From: Paralvinella palmiformis
Taxonomy: Eukaryota > Annelida > Polychaeta > Terebellida > Alvinellidae
Length of the DNA stretch: 64,000 nt
Assembly (NCBI GenBank): GCA_025642065.1
Contig: JAODUP010000012.1
Coordinates: forward strand, 1,770,501-1,834,500
Direction: 5' to 3'
This document shows, one piece after another, positions 1 through 11,351 of the stretch. The notes below the pieces were generated by a model. The model was not told the DNA's origin. It saw nothing but the letters and a program-made list of their open reading frames with translations, and made no database searches. Positions within the stretch are counted from its first letter, which is position 1. Each line of letters starts with the position of its first letter. A program made the position numbers and the translations under genes.

Positions 1-2160
1 TAGTGGTACTCTTTTGTATCTACAATTGAAGTTTTCTTCTACAGGGATATTTATTATTACATGCTTTTTTTGTTCTAAGTGGATTTTTTTCAGGACCTGG
101 ACAATTAATTCATTATTATAGTTCCTTTATTCTTACCATCTAAGTCTAAGCAGTAATGGTATCTAGCAGCTATATCCATAACCTGGTGTTTTATACTTAT
201 AGCTTATCCCTTAGGCTTAATAAGTTAGTAAATAAAAATATCAAATTGGGATATGGTACCGTTTTCTAGCCACTGCCAATAATTGAACATTACATGGGAC
301 TCACATCGATCTCGGCCCACCTATTTGGTTGTTAAAGTGGTATGCCTATGTTTTGTTGTGTATAATTAAATGGCCGGCCTAATTAAATATATGTGTGTTT
401 GTGTACAAGAATAAAATGCTACTTGAATGTCTACATGCTTTCTAATTATCATGTCTGTGTCGGCTCTAGCATTGTTTCATAGAGTAGATTGTGGTAGTTG
501 GCATGTTTAAGTTGCGTGTGTAAACAAGGTTGGCGCAGGAAGTCGTTTCACTCAATACATTAAAACATTGAAATATGTGCCACATAGTCGGACGTAGTTG
601 ATCTGCAAAAGATCTTCGGCTTCTGGACTGAATATGAGAACAGCGACTGATCTGCCGACCAGCTCCTCAGAGCATATGCCTGCCTATACGGACCACAAGT
701 GTAGGCCTACATGGGTGGCCAGTATTATTATTCAAAATAAACCATTTGATATTTATATTTTTCCGACAGACTACACTGTAGGCTCTATATATATATATTC
801 ATCTATCTATCTAATAAATCTATCTATATAATTATACATACATAATTATATGTATAATTATATAAATATATATAGTATTCGACATGGGCTGAGATCAGTG
901 ACAGACAAACACACATCTACAAATAACACTTTAATGGAATAAGGGCCGAGATCAACATATATTTATGATATCCACGTCGATCTCGGCCCATTGACATTAT
1001 GGTGTGAGCAACTATTTTAATGTTAATTGCTTGGAATACCTGGGTTGAGATAGACGTGGGCCAAAATCAACTGACCCCTTACATAACATGGTATCAAGGT
1101 ATATAAACATTACTCATTTACTGAGTACAAAACAATGCAACTGTTTATCTATTGTTAGTGTTACATCAATTTAATACATCATTACATGTGTAATTTTTTG
1201 TAGACTCTAGATCTAATATTGTTATTTAGAAACTATACCTTAAACCCAGCTAGAATTCTAGTCTAGACTAAACAACAGTAAAACACCGACCATACAAATA
1301 ATTATAATAGTCTTAGATCTTCAGATAAGTTTAAAGTCTTATCATTATGATACCATAACTTGCACATGTAACAATGATAATACAATCCACAATGATAGAC
1401 ACATGTCATGATCATGATAGATCTAGACCATATTCATAAATCTACAATTACTGAATTAGATCTAGATCTAGAACTAGTAGTAGTAGCAGACTTCTAAATC
1501 TACAAACCTTTAAAAACTGTTGGTAAAGTCTACCTCAGAAACATAATTTAATATTTGTTAAACAAATCATATATTCTAATGGAATGAGATGTCATTATCG
1601 ATCTCTATGTGTATATTTGAAATGGAATACCAGCAACACATGGCAACATTAGAATAATAGATCTAGACATAACCGAACAAAATTCAAATCTAAACTGCGG
1701 AAGTTGACTAACTTTTTCCTGTGCATTTCGTCCCATTCAAACTCGGACATTCACCACACGCCACTGCTATTAGCATACATTATATAATACACGTGTAATA
1801 TCTCATTTATGCACTTCGACTTCAAGTCATTAATGGGATGATTATATCATTATTGCTATGCTAGGACTTTAAAATCAGGTGGACATCACCATTCCAAACT
1901 CGCTTTAAAAGATTCGTACCGGACTCAAGACCGGTTACCTTGAAGAGCTCCAGGTCGTCTCGGCCACCTTGACAACTCGGCCCGGACCTCCAGATAGGTC
2001 TAGTTGTTTTAGTTAAGGCCGAGTTGTCTCTGTTGAGACAGTTAACTCTATCTGGATTAAGACATCTCTGTGACGATTTAAAAAAGTCACATGTGGAAAA
2101 TTTAATCAGTTTATATTGTTCTTTCTATAATTTGTTTTAATACTCATTGGTTCCTATACC
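1..2160. other. AT-rich intergenic DNA, no gene recognised
   Basis: All six readings are short and stop-rich, and no splice-bounded coding block was recognised. The stretch holds runs of TA/TAT and many AGATCTAGATC-type words around 1200-1500. A cluster of GGGCCGAGATC words at 306-1060 is listed separately. Confidence 0.5.
306..1060. repeat. Cluster of GGGCCGAGATC words in both orientations
   Basis: The 14-mer TCGATCTCGGCCCA occurs at about 306-319 and 977-990. Its reverse complement GGGCCGAGATC is at 943-953. Degenerate versions are near 885 (GGGCTGAGATC) and 1042 (GACGTGGGCC). The copies at 943-953 and 979-989 form perfect 11-bp inverted arms around a 25-bp spacer. The GC-rich word stands out against AT-rich surroundings and looks like the ends of decayed short inverted-repeat elements. 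No coding capacity is associated. Confidence 0.45.
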
Positions 2161-2170
2161 CAAGTTGGGA

Positions 2171-2266
2171 ACTGGACAGTTCGCCACCTATGAGCTTCGC
2201 CACCTGAGACAGATCGCCACTTGAGACAGTTCGCCAGTCATTTATCTAAACACTTCGCCATTCGCA
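2171..2266 (+). repeat. Short minisatellite with TTCGCCAC core
   Basis: Five imperfect units with the core (T/A)TCGCCA follow one another at roughly 17-21 bp spacing, often preceded by GAGACAG or GGACAG. Similar TTCGCC words recur alone near 40653, 53494, 53510 and 58921, so the word may belong to a dispersed repeat. Confidence 0.5.
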
Positions 2267-2292
2267 CATTTATTTATTTTACAAAATGTTTT

Positions 2293-2296
<4 letters not shown>

Positions 2297-2342
<46 letters not shown>
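2297..2342. repeat. (AT)n microsatellite
   Basis: An uninterrupted run of about 22 AT dinucleotides follows TTTTTTC. The long reading frame across it is only the microsatellite translated as alternating Tyr and Ile. Confidence 0.95.
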
Positions 2343-2345
<3 letters not shown>

Positions 2346-2894
2346 CTGTTATCATATATCATGTATACTTTTTTTACCAAATAAACTCTATGTACGTGTT
2401 ATCCTTGGTGATGTTATATATGTTATTTGTTGTGAATATATCATGTATACATTTTCACCAAATAAACTCAAATCAAACCAAGAAACTTTCGAAGCTTTCT
2501 ACAAAGATATCTTGCAAGCAAATAACATTGTGCATGGCAATATTATTTTTATTTCATTCATTCAACGCTTTATTTACAAGAGGAGACATGTAGAAGCTTT
2601 AAATTTAATTGTATCATTATATTTTACAATATGCACAAATATTGTCAGTATGTATATAAAAATAATTTACAATTTCGAATAATACAACATTGGCATATCT
2701 ATAACATAAACATATTTACAATATAGATATAAATACTATATTTACATAGTAGACATATGTATAAAATTTACAATATCGACATATTTGCAATATAGGCATA
2801 TTTACAATATAGGCATATATACATATATATATAATAATTATAAGACCTATATTTACAGTAATATTTACGATAAACATATTTACCATTGCGACAG

Positions 2895-2926
2895 GTTTAT
2901 GATCACTTTATACGTCTACCTCTTGA

Positions 2927-2936
<10 letters not shown>
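2895..2936 (-). mobile_element. Fragment of Gypsy-1 RNase H region beside (AT)n
   Basis: About 40 bp here (GGTTTATGATCACTTTATAC and the following CTACCTCTTGACCATATA) match 22428-22468 inside the Gypsy-1 pol gene with about one mismatch. On the - strand this encodes the end of the RNase H tether motif (YGQEVDV...). It is cut off on its right by an (AT)n array, exactly where the full Gypsy-1 copy also has one. No other Gypsy-1 sequence was recognised nearby. Confidence 0.65.

Positions 2937-2971
<35 letters not shown>
2927..2971. repeat. (AT)n microsatellite abutting the Gypsy-1 fragment
   Basis: About 22 AT dinucleotides directly continue the CCATATA of the Gypsy-1 fragment. The right flank GGAATGCTGCG begins with the same GGAAT seen to the right of the short AT run in Gypsy-1 at 22477. 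Confidence 0.95.
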
Positions 2972-2972
<1 letters not shown>

Positions 2973-3898
2973 AATGCTGCGAGAAATGAGTTGATTATGG
3001 CCAGAAGTCGTCCTTTTTATAGCAAATTTTATTTACTTAATACGAGTATATTCAATTGACTTACCCATTGTGTCTGTATTACACACCAGCTGTCTGTGAT
3101 CATCTATCTTTGAACAATGGATGAATTGCAATGGTCAATTATCGAAGATAGTCCGAAGCCAACAACTAATTGAATTTCAAAGTTATTTGATAAGGAGTAT
3201 AGGTTCACTTCACTAATAGTTCTTGTGACCAGCACCTATATGTCCTGTAATCGTATCTCGATCTTTGAGTCAGAAACAATGAAATAATTGAAATTGTCAA
3301 TCAATAGGCCTAGAAGGAATCCTCTCCCAATGCTAAGTTTTAGCGTTGAATTTCTAAAAAGAATTATGAAAATAACTTAACAGAACATTTAGAGTCGAGT
3401 ATAAAATTATAACAATAAAACATTAGCGTATACGCTATTGCTCGACATAAAAAATGAAACATGTACAGACAAATGAAATGATGACATGAATTATGACATA
3501 TTACCAGATATTCAAAATCATTAAAAATACATCACATGCATATAGGTTCTGTATATTTTCCATAATTTTTAATTTTGAAACAAATTGATGCAACTTTCAT
3601 TATACATTCCATTGAGAATAACTATTCTACGTGAAAATATGGGTGCATAACTGTCATTAGCTGTCAGAGAACCTTTTTTGTGTTGCAATTATGAACACAA
3701 AACGCCGGCCAGGTGACTTCAAGAGGCGCAGCCACTTGACCAATGGAAATTGGCAGGCAGTAGTCCTTGGCAGCCATGCAGTTGTCTTGATACCGTTTCA
3801 AAACGGGAAGAGGACCGTTTCAAAAACTTCAAATAATTTAGTTTAAACATTATTTAGTAATCCCAATGGCAAATAATTTACTGTTTTCAGCATTTATT
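2972..3898. other. Intergenic, nothing recognised
   Basis: No coding block or RNA gene was recognised. A more GC-rich patch at about 3695-3830 contains two near-copies of ACCGTTTCAAAA and, on the - strand, a CCATTGGTC-type CCAAT word. It could be a small regulatory patch, but nothing confirms this. Confidence 0.4.

Positions 3899-3962
<64 letters not shown>
3899..3962. repeat. Compound (AT)n(GA)n microsatellite
   Basis: About 15 AT units run directly into about 14 GA units ending in GGGG. Confidence 0.95.
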
Positions 3963-3965
<3 letters not shown>

Positions 3966-4403
3966 TATATAATTTATAGTCAATTTAATTTTCACAACAT
4001 ATCATTTAACTGGATAACTGGCTTATAATACAGAAAATTTTGAAATAACAGCGCGACATTTCGTTGCCATATGGTTGCTAAACGGGCAGGCGAAACGGAA
4101 CTAACATAACAATTTAACCAGTTAATTTGTTATCCGCAAAACAAATATTGGTAAACCATTTTATAACTAATTAATTTAATTAACTCGATTATATAAACAC
4201 AAGTATTATAAAGCAACACCAGACCAGCGCTGATTTGAACCGTTAAGCTATTTAGTCCATGCATGTAGGTGATTGTATTGTATGCGGCATCTGTTCCTCC
4301 TGGTATATCTTATATACAGACAGTTATACATGCTTCCAAAATCAAAAGCATATATCTATAGAGATACAAAAAAAGCTCCCGGGCGAATGTACGTATGTAT
4401 GTA

Positions 4404-4442
<39 letters not shown>
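4404..4442. repeat. (AT)n microsatellite
   Basis: A run of about 18 AT units, preceded by GTATGTATGTAAATA. Confidence 0.9.
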
Positions 4443-4443
<1 letters not shown>

Positions 4444-4517
4444 CTACCCTAAAGTTCAACAACTCAGCTCAATAAACCTATAGATTCTTTACTTTTTATC
4501 CCTTCAATATATATTAC

Positions 4518-5300
4518 TATTCATAGCTTAATAATAATAATAATAATAATAGCGAACATCTATATAGCACCAATTAATATCTTCGAAAAGAATCGAACTC
4601 AGTGGCACACCTAGAACAGGGGTTGAGCAATCTCTTGGTCAAGGTGCGATGCAAAGTTTATCAACAAATCATCGGATGCAGCAAAAACTTAAGAGGAATA
4701 GCAAGTTTGAAAAGGTGAGTTTTCAAATCCTGTGCTATTTGATGACTTAACTTACATGTTCAGGGAGTCAGTTCCAAAGAATGAGGACAGCAACTGAAAA
4801 AGCACGATTGCAGCATGATTTTTAACTCTGAGAGAAGAAAGTAAGGGAAAACAGGATGAACGGAACAGTCTAGGCCGGACTTGGGTGCTAGATAAAGCAT
4901 GGAAAATAGACACGGAAGAAAGAGTTTAATAGGCAATGGTACGGAGTATTAAAATGATTCGAGATTGAGCAGCTAGGAAGCCAGTGAAATGATTTTAGGA
5001 GTGTCACAGAATGAGAACACTAGTGTGAAAATTCTAGCTAAGCAATTCTGAACACACTATAGTTTTGCAATACTCCTATAGATGTGATATTATAAAGAAG
5101 AGTTGCAGTAATCAAAACTACTATACTAATGAGTGTTGTAACATTGGTTTTGGCGACTGAAAGATAAATATAGCGACGAATGTGGCGAAGGTTACCAATA
5201 TGCTAGAAGCAGCAGCGACATATGTCAGAGAAACATTTTCTGAAATTAAAAATCACTTTCAAATTTATCACCAATTTAGATTACGTAGTGTGTGACGATG
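4518..5300 (+). mobile_element. Interspersed repeat with (TAA)n head, family also at 37.3 kb
   Basis: The block starts with (TAA)7 and then reads GCGAACATCTATATAGCACC. It contains the phrase CAGTTCCAAAGAATGAGG followed by ACAGCAACTGAAAAAGCACG. The same order of phrases, diverged, is at 37285-37555 ((TAA)n, GCGCCATT..., TTTCACAAAG, GATGCTGCAACACTAAACGC). From general knowledge it resembles a non-coding repeat widespread in aquatic animal genomes, but I cannot name the class. No open frame survives. Confidence 0.5.
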
Positions 5301-6045
5301 TGATGGTATGATTAAGGATGAGCGTAGGGAAGAAACGAGTAAATTTGCTGCTTTTGTCTGGATGTACATATATTTATGAAATCTGTTTTGTCTGCAATGG
5401 GGTTCTTTTAATTAAGGTGTGTTATATCCATTCTACTTCACAAAAACTAACGCACGCTTTGCGTTCCATGAAATTATGTTAACTTATGTTGTTTTATTTT
5501 ATTTTATTGCATTGTCGAATAAATGTAAAAATAAAGTACATTAAATGTATACTGTTTTTAATATCTTTAAATCCGATAATTTATTGTAGAGGAATTGAGA
5601 CTTAAATTTCAACAGCTTAATTTATTTATGTCGAGTTAAAGGTGTTTGCGGTATGTTGTAGTGGCACGTACTATACACTTAATAAATCTGAAGTATCCGA
5701 ATTATTCGATCCTTGCATTCTACACACATTGACCTATTCCCAAATTGTCAATAAAATGCCTTCTGCATTATGAGAATAAATACCTATCCGATGAATTTGT
5801 TTTTTATACATAATCCAAGATACTAATATTAAATTTTGATGCAAAATGCAATTCTTCGAGTTAGAATAAACTTTTCGCGAACACTGAAATTATGGTTTTA
5901 CACTTTTTTCAAAGTACTAAGTCAGTGCTGTTTTTCTATGATATCACATATATGTAATTATCTTACTCCATGATTATTGCTTGATGACATATTGTATTTT
6001 AATTCGCATGTTTGTTTACTGATCCAAAACGTCATGTTTAAAACG
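5301..6045. other. Intergenic, nothing recognised
   Basis: AT-rich sequence with no recognised coding block, repeat or RNA gene. Confidence 0.4.
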
Positions 6046-6135
6046 TTATGATTGGGAAGTAAGTATGAGCGTTTTTCTTTCTAGTAGTACGATGACAGCA
6101 CCTTCGCTGTCGTCATCATCCAATGCTTCCACCAG
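6046..6135 (-). CDS. Possible terminal exon, unknown protein
   Basis: On the - strand a good 3' splice site (TTTGTTCTTTCAG) at about 6136-6148 is followed by a 29-codon open block. It reads LVEALDDDDSEG, then AVIVLLERKTLILTSQS and a TAA stop at 6046-6048. The acidic run and the clean acceptor are the only support. No upstream exon was found, and the acceptor motif CAGCTGAAAGAAC is duplicated at about 6779, so part of this may be a repeat. It could equally be chance. Confidence 0.2.
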   Translation of the reverse strand: MVEALDDDDSEGAVIVLLERKTLILTSQS

Positions 6136-6664
6136 CTGAAAGAACAAATAAGGGCTTTATAAGTATTCTCTACAGATCAAAGAGAAGAGCATTGGTACAT
6201 ACAGCCAACATTTTGGAGACTTCCCTTGTGATCCACCATTATGAATTTGATAATAACGGGCTTTGAATATGCATTTACATTTCTCTTATTAAACGAAATT
6301 ACAGGACCTATTCATCCATGAAGGATATTCACTAAACACTTTTATATTACAGTGCTGTTTTGTTTCATATTTTACGCAATATTTACCCAGCTGAAATATG
6401 TATTCCTATATAATTATGCAGACAAACTCGTATTAGAGTGTGACAAATTTCCACACCAAATACAACCATCATTCACTCCCTGTCAAACATTTTGAGCGTG
6501 GTACTGGTAGTTTGTGAATATTTGTCTTTCCTGTAGCCAAGTTGACTGATTGGCTATGGTTGCTTTTTATTGGTTATTCAGTTTGAACAGTTTTTTTAGT
6601 GAGCTAAAATATACAGGGAACACTATTAAATGGATTAATTTGATGGATCACAATGGGTGCCATA

Positions 6665-6785
6665 GGGCGCCTCCATGGTCTAATTGGTAGCGCGTTGGAC
6701 CACTTCATTACCTTTGGAGGTCGCTCGGCCCATTTAGCCAACCATGTGCATAAAAGTGGCCGTAAAACACCAATCATCAGCTGAA
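6665..6785 (+). mobile_element. SINE family A, internally deleted copy
   Basis: It starts GGGCGCCTCCATGGTCTAAT and keeps a tRNA-like A-box region (TGGTCTAATTGGTAGCGCG). It then jumps to the family tail GAGGTCGCTCGGCCCATTTA...GTGGCCGTAAAACACCAATC. Compared with the copy at 12609-12804 it lacks the B box and following part (about 80 bp). Confidence 0.85.
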
Positions 6786-6999
6786 AGAACAAATAACAAT
6801 AACTTATATGTATTATCTATCCTCTTACGCCTTGACAACACAGCTGATTATATTGATATATTGCTTACGCTCTCTACGCTTTAATGAATTCACTCGTGCA
6901 TTGTTGGACAAACTCAGACGATTAGCCCGAGACCTTTACAGCATAGTCGATTGAGTTGTTACAGTAGTAGTAGCTGTAGTAATCGCTACCAGATTAGAA

Positions 7000-7112
7000 A
7001 ATTTTATCTGTTTTTTATAGATTTTACCTGTTATTTCATATGATTTTACCTGGGTTGTTTTCATACGATTTTATCTGGGTTTGTTTCATTTGATTTTACC
7101 TATTTCTCATAC
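7000..7112 (+). repeat. Minisatellite, about 22-25 bp unit GATTTTACCTG...
   Basis: Five imperfect units start with (A/G)ATTTTA(C/T)CTG and end with TTTCATA(T/C), at about 7001, 7020, 7042, 7067 and 7092. No function is visible. Confidence 0.65.
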
Positions 7113-7639
7113 GATTTATGAGCAATAGTTTATATGATAAAATGTCTTAAATAAAACACGATTCATTTGATAAAGACCAATGGGAGACAGTAAAGTCGAA
7201 AAACGATCTCGCCACGGATTTCGAAATCTTGATCAGCCTCTCAGCAAGGAACATCCGGCACTTGATTTCGATTCCTGCTAGTAAGGGCGCTTTATTAAAT
7301 AAACATTAGTATTATTATTATGTACAGAAGTCACTGAAGATGTTATGGGCGGGAGGTATATTTTACTTTATTATTGTTAATAACATAATTGGACTTCTAA
7401 AATTACATTACTTAATCAGATAATTTTCTCCCAATTACAATAATTAAAAGTAGCTGAGTATTTACATGATCACCTGCATCCATATTTATTTTAAACGTAA
7501 GCAATTGTTACTTATTGATATATATGGACTTCTATTTATAATGTAAATGTTATGAAATTAATTATTAAATACCTCAACTAGTGGTAGAAACATTCATTTT
7601 GTAAAAAAATTCTATTGACAGAAGTAAAAGATGGGTTAT

Positions 7640-7865
7640 TAATTGTTGTCGTTCAGATATATGACGAGGAAAGATTTAAATTACTTGAATACTAATTGTA
7701 GAATGTATGATATGCATTTCACTGAAACGGAATTCATGAACCAGACAACTTATCTAGAATGCTATTCCAACTATTTTTGATGTACCAAATCCACGGCATG
7801 CATCCACTGAAATCAAAGAGGAAGATATTAACAGATATGAGATCTATACAGCAGACAGGGCCAGC
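7640..7865 (+). pseudogene. THAP zinc-finger domain relic
   Basis: One frame reads RKDLNYLNTNCRMYDMHFTE, then TEFMNQTTYLE. After a single-base shift the next frame reads NAIPTIFDVPNP. This is the C-terminal half of a THAP (C2CH) DNA-binding domain: the ...HFTE.xF... block and the hallmark AVPTIF-type motif followed by a proline. In THAP proteins the residue three before HF is the third zinc ligand, a cysteine; here it is Tyr (TAT, one base from TGT). The missing ligand and the frameshift argue for a pseudogene, either of a THAP host gene or of a P-element-like transposase. The N-terminal Cys pair was not found upstream, and no transposase follows. Confidence 0.6.
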
Positions 7866-8271
7866 TGTGATGGTAATTAATATTTATAAATATTAATGGT
7901 GAAAATTGGTATTATAAAATTAATTAAATAAGAAACAAGGCATCAAACCCATGAAATTTTGTCAGCCCATTTAATATCTTAATACAAAAAAGAATTACCA
8001 GCACTTGAATTAGTACTTGAATGTTCAGCTCGTGTGCTTTAATTGGTATACTTCTCTTCATAACTTAAATGCATATCAAATCAAATTCTTTAACCAACTT
8101 GAAGAAAAAAAAGGAAAATATGTGTTTACACATTGTGTATGCACTTGGTTCAAGTCATTATTTTACAAGGTATTGTGCTGTTTCAGTCCTTGACGTTCTA
8201 TGATGATGAGATACCATGTAAACAGGCCAATCTCTTAGATACAAATTTACTGGTGTTATCTGTTACAGTAG

Positions 8272-8905
8272 TCAATGTCTAGTTAATATATGATAAACGG
8301 ACATGATGAATATACGATGAATTATGTCTAATTGCTTATAAACTGTTATGATCTTTTATAATGTCCATATTTTTGTAGTAAGTGTGTTGTTTAGAGCTTG
8401 CACAATTTGGGTTATTTTTCCATTAAAAAATGACTGATTTCAACAAAGGTGTGAACCCTAGACAAGAATTTGATCAGCTTAAGTGATGAAATGTACTAAT
8501 TTTTATTTAACAGTTAACGCAAACATAAACATTGTTAATATTCCATGTATATTCTCTGTTCTCAGCTGGGCAGGCCTATATTGCATGGTCTATATTATTG
8601 AGGTGTAGACTTTAAATGAACTTATAATTTTAGTTAATATATGATAAACGGACATGATGAATATACGATGAATTATGTTATGGTTGCGTTATAATAGCTG
8701 TATATATCTTTTTATGTATATATCCCAATAAATAAAAATGTATGGACAATGATAAACTGACATGATGAAACTATGTTTGTATGCATTTGCCTCATATATA
8801 CCTAATTGTTTTTCATTAAAAAAACGCCTTCCACACACAAAGGTGTGAAATAACCTAAACCAAGTTCAATTATTTTCTGATCAGCTGTCAAGTGATCGCA
8901 AATTG
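8272..8905 (+). repeat. Diverged direct duplication, about 0.36-0.4 kb apart
   Basis: AGTTAATATATGATAAACGG, ACATGATGAATATACG and ATGAATTATGT occur at about 8280-8330 and again at 8633-8677. A shorter echo (ATGATAAACTGACATGATGAA) is near 8749. Both main copies are followed by CATTAAAAAA...CAAAGGTGTGAA and TGATCAGCT (8421-8483 and 8814-8887). The spacing differs, so the duplication has suffered indels. It is non-coding. Confidence 0.75.
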
Positions 8906-9120
8906 TAGGCTATGAATTATTTATTTACAGCTTCAGAGCTTCGTTTCCTTCGATATCATGTGTGTACAATTAAAGTGTTAATTAATAAAAGAGTATGTAA
9001 TCATGCAACATATGGTACTAGTATTGGCAATTCATTTCAACCATGCGCACACATGTACACAATCACATGTGGACAACCAGAGAGCTTTTGTTTATCTGAG
9101 AAATATCTCCGGTCCCTGGA

Positions 9121-9166
9121 GGCGCCACTGGTTCAAAATTCAACATGGCGCGGCAAGAGTAACGCC
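9121..9166. repeat. Foldback repeat, left arm truncated
   Basis: The right arm GGCGCGGCAAGAGTAACGCC (9147-9166) is intact, and the loop ACTGGTTCAAAATTCAACAT precedes it. Only GGCGCC of the left arm remains. The complementary situation, left arm intact and right arm shortened, is at 24987-25039. CCAGAGAGCTT lies just upstream of both. Confidence 0.8.
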
Positions 9167-9337
9167 CATTGATCTAAATATAAAACTAAACCGAGCAGTC
9201 AGTAGCGTTTGAATTGGCCGCCATGACCAAACAGCTCTGACTTCCATGTGGTTATCCAATTCACATTCTACTGCTACAAAGAACAGGTGAAGGAGCAATA
9301 GCCGAGATACAACTACCATAAAGGTAATTATAATAAT

Positions 9338-10857
9338 ATGTGCAGGGAAGCAACCCAAATGGACTGGAATGGACCCCTCCTTGTGACCTTGAAACCTCCT
9401 GAAGATTTGAAAGTGCTCATGGACAAATACATTCCAAAAACCAAACCAGGAAAGCTTAGGAAAAAGAGACCACCATATATGACTCGGGGAGCAATCGAGA
9501 AAGTCAAGAAAAACTGTTCAAAACATGGAGAATATCCAGGGAGGGCACCGACTACGACAGATATGCAAGGCCACGAAACCAAGCTAAATGGGAATGCCGG
9601 AGAACAGAGAAGAGAAAAATGCCAAAGAGTCAAAATCAAATCCAAAGTCCTTCTACAGCTATGCCCAGAGCAAACTCAAGACAAGAAAAAATTGGGAATC
9701 TGAAAGACGAAGAAGGGCATACCCTAAGAAAGCAAAGAGACAAAGCATATTTAATGAATTCATTCTTCTCATCTGTATTTACACAAGAAGATGTATCAAA
9801 CATGCCATACTTTGAAAAAGGACCCTTATTGGAAAAGAAACCGAAAAGACTGAACCCCTCCAAATCGGCCGGACCTGATAAAATGCACATCCACCCCCAT
9901 GTATTCATTCAGTTACGTCAAATGATAGCCGAGCCACTGGCGCAACTGTTTCAACTGCCCCTGAAGAGTGAGAAGTTGGCATCTGACTGGAAGGTTGGTA
10001 ATATATCACCTATTCATAAGAAAGGAAGTCGTCAGACCCCAGGAAACTACAGATCTGTCAGTTTGACCTCTATAGTTGGTAAGATAATGGAACAGCTGAT
10101 CAGAGATGTTATAACTGACCACCTAGTAACCAACAAGTTGTGAACTGCATGCCAGCATGGATTCATTAAAGGTCGTTCATGTATCACACAACGTTTGGCT
10201 ACATTATATCACTGGACTGAAGTGATGGGCAGAGGTGGTGATCTTGATGCCGTATATTTGGACTTCTCCAAATGTTTTGACTCTGTCCCACATGAGAGAT
10301 TGCTGCTCAAAATCCAAAACTACGGCATCCAAGGAAAGATGTGGTCCTGGAGTGCAGATTTTCTCCGAAGCCAGAAACAACGTATATCAATTGAAGGTTG
10401 TCAATCCACAGTGGTGATGGTATTAAGTGGTATTCCACAAGGCAGTGTTATTGGGCCCTTGTTATTCATCATATTTGTGAATGAGATGCCTGAGCTAGTG
10501 CACACCAGTATACTCATATTTGCAGATGACACCAAGGTTTTCACTGAGATCAGAAACGAAGAAGACGCCACAAAATTGCAAGAAAACCTGACAGCATTAC
10601 AAGAATGGTCCCAAATGTGGCAGCTTAGATTCAATCCTGATAAGTGTCATGTACTACACCTAGGCAGTAACAACCAGAAGTACAACATGAATAAGAGTAC
10701 TGATGAACAGACTAGACTGCAAGAAACACTAGCTGAAGGAAAGATGTTTTCGGCCATCCTTGACACTCAACACTGTAGGGTTCAACCAAATAAGAGCAAG
10801 AGTCGGTATAAAATCGTCACACCACTACCTACTAATCCATTATTATTCAATAAATAA
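9338..10857 (+). pseudogene. LINE reverse transcriptase, jockey/CR1-like, decayed
   Basis: The block carries the end of the linker after the endonuclease and most of a non-LTR reverse transcriptase, broken by a frameshift near 9640 and a stop at 10141-10143. Readable motifs in order are: SAGPDKMHIHP (RT 0/1 region), WKVGNISPIHKKGSRQTPGN (RT1), YRSVSLTSIVGKIMEQLI (RT2), HGFIKGRSCITQ, DAVYLDFSKCFDSVPHE (RT A motif), GIPQGSVIGPLLFIIFVNE, FADDTKVF (catalytic DD box, Phe for the usual Tyr) and NPDKCHVLHLG. The match ends near 10735, so the thumb and 3' end are missing. A matching 3' end of similar type is at 52825-53125. It belongs to the jockey superfamily in the broad sense; I cannot place the exact clade. 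Confidence 0.88.
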
Positions 10858-11320
10858 CAATAGCTTTTCACCAAACTGTTATTTGGATCTCACAAACATG
10901 CAACGTTTTATGTAATAATACTTGATAGTCATGCGCTATTACCTACCAGTGCCCCAAAATGTGCTGTGAAACAATGAATTAATAACACTTGCCAATTGAA
11001 AGTGACAATCAGGCATGTTTGTGTGAGTGTGTTTGTGTGAGCGATAGTTGGAACAAAATCGTCACATCTGTGCCTACTAGTCTTAGTAAATAAATAAATT
11101 TTCACCAAACTGTTATTTGGATCTCACAAACGTGCCAGTCTGTATGTAATATAATACTTGATAGTCACGCGTTGTTAACTACCGGTGCCACCAGATGATT
11201 AGTGATAATATAAAAATCACTGTTAACATTGCAAACCTTGCTGGCCACTTGCTGTGAAACAATTAATTAATAACACTTGTCAGTTGAAGGAGTCTACAAT
11301 CAAGCGTGTGTGGCGTGACA
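10809..11320 (+). repeat. Two-copy direct repeat, about 245 bp
   Basis: Copy 1 is about 10809-11040 and copy 2 about 11054-11320. Both contain AAAATCGTCACA, TTTTCACCAAACTGTTATTT, GGATCTCACAAAC, AATACTTGATAGTCA and GCTGTGAAACAAT(G/T)AATTAATAACACTTG. Copy 2 carries about 40 extra bases. The repeat starts where the LINE match ends, so it may be the LINE's broken 3' flank. Confidence 0.85.
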
Positions 11321-11351
11321 AGTTTGTTTATTTATATTAGTTATAACATCA

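Noticed and set aside
2221..2994. Long reading frames of alternating Tyr-Ile at (AT)n arrays (also at 16776, 22397, 33149, 34062)
   Set aside because: These are translations of microsatellites and have no other coding support.
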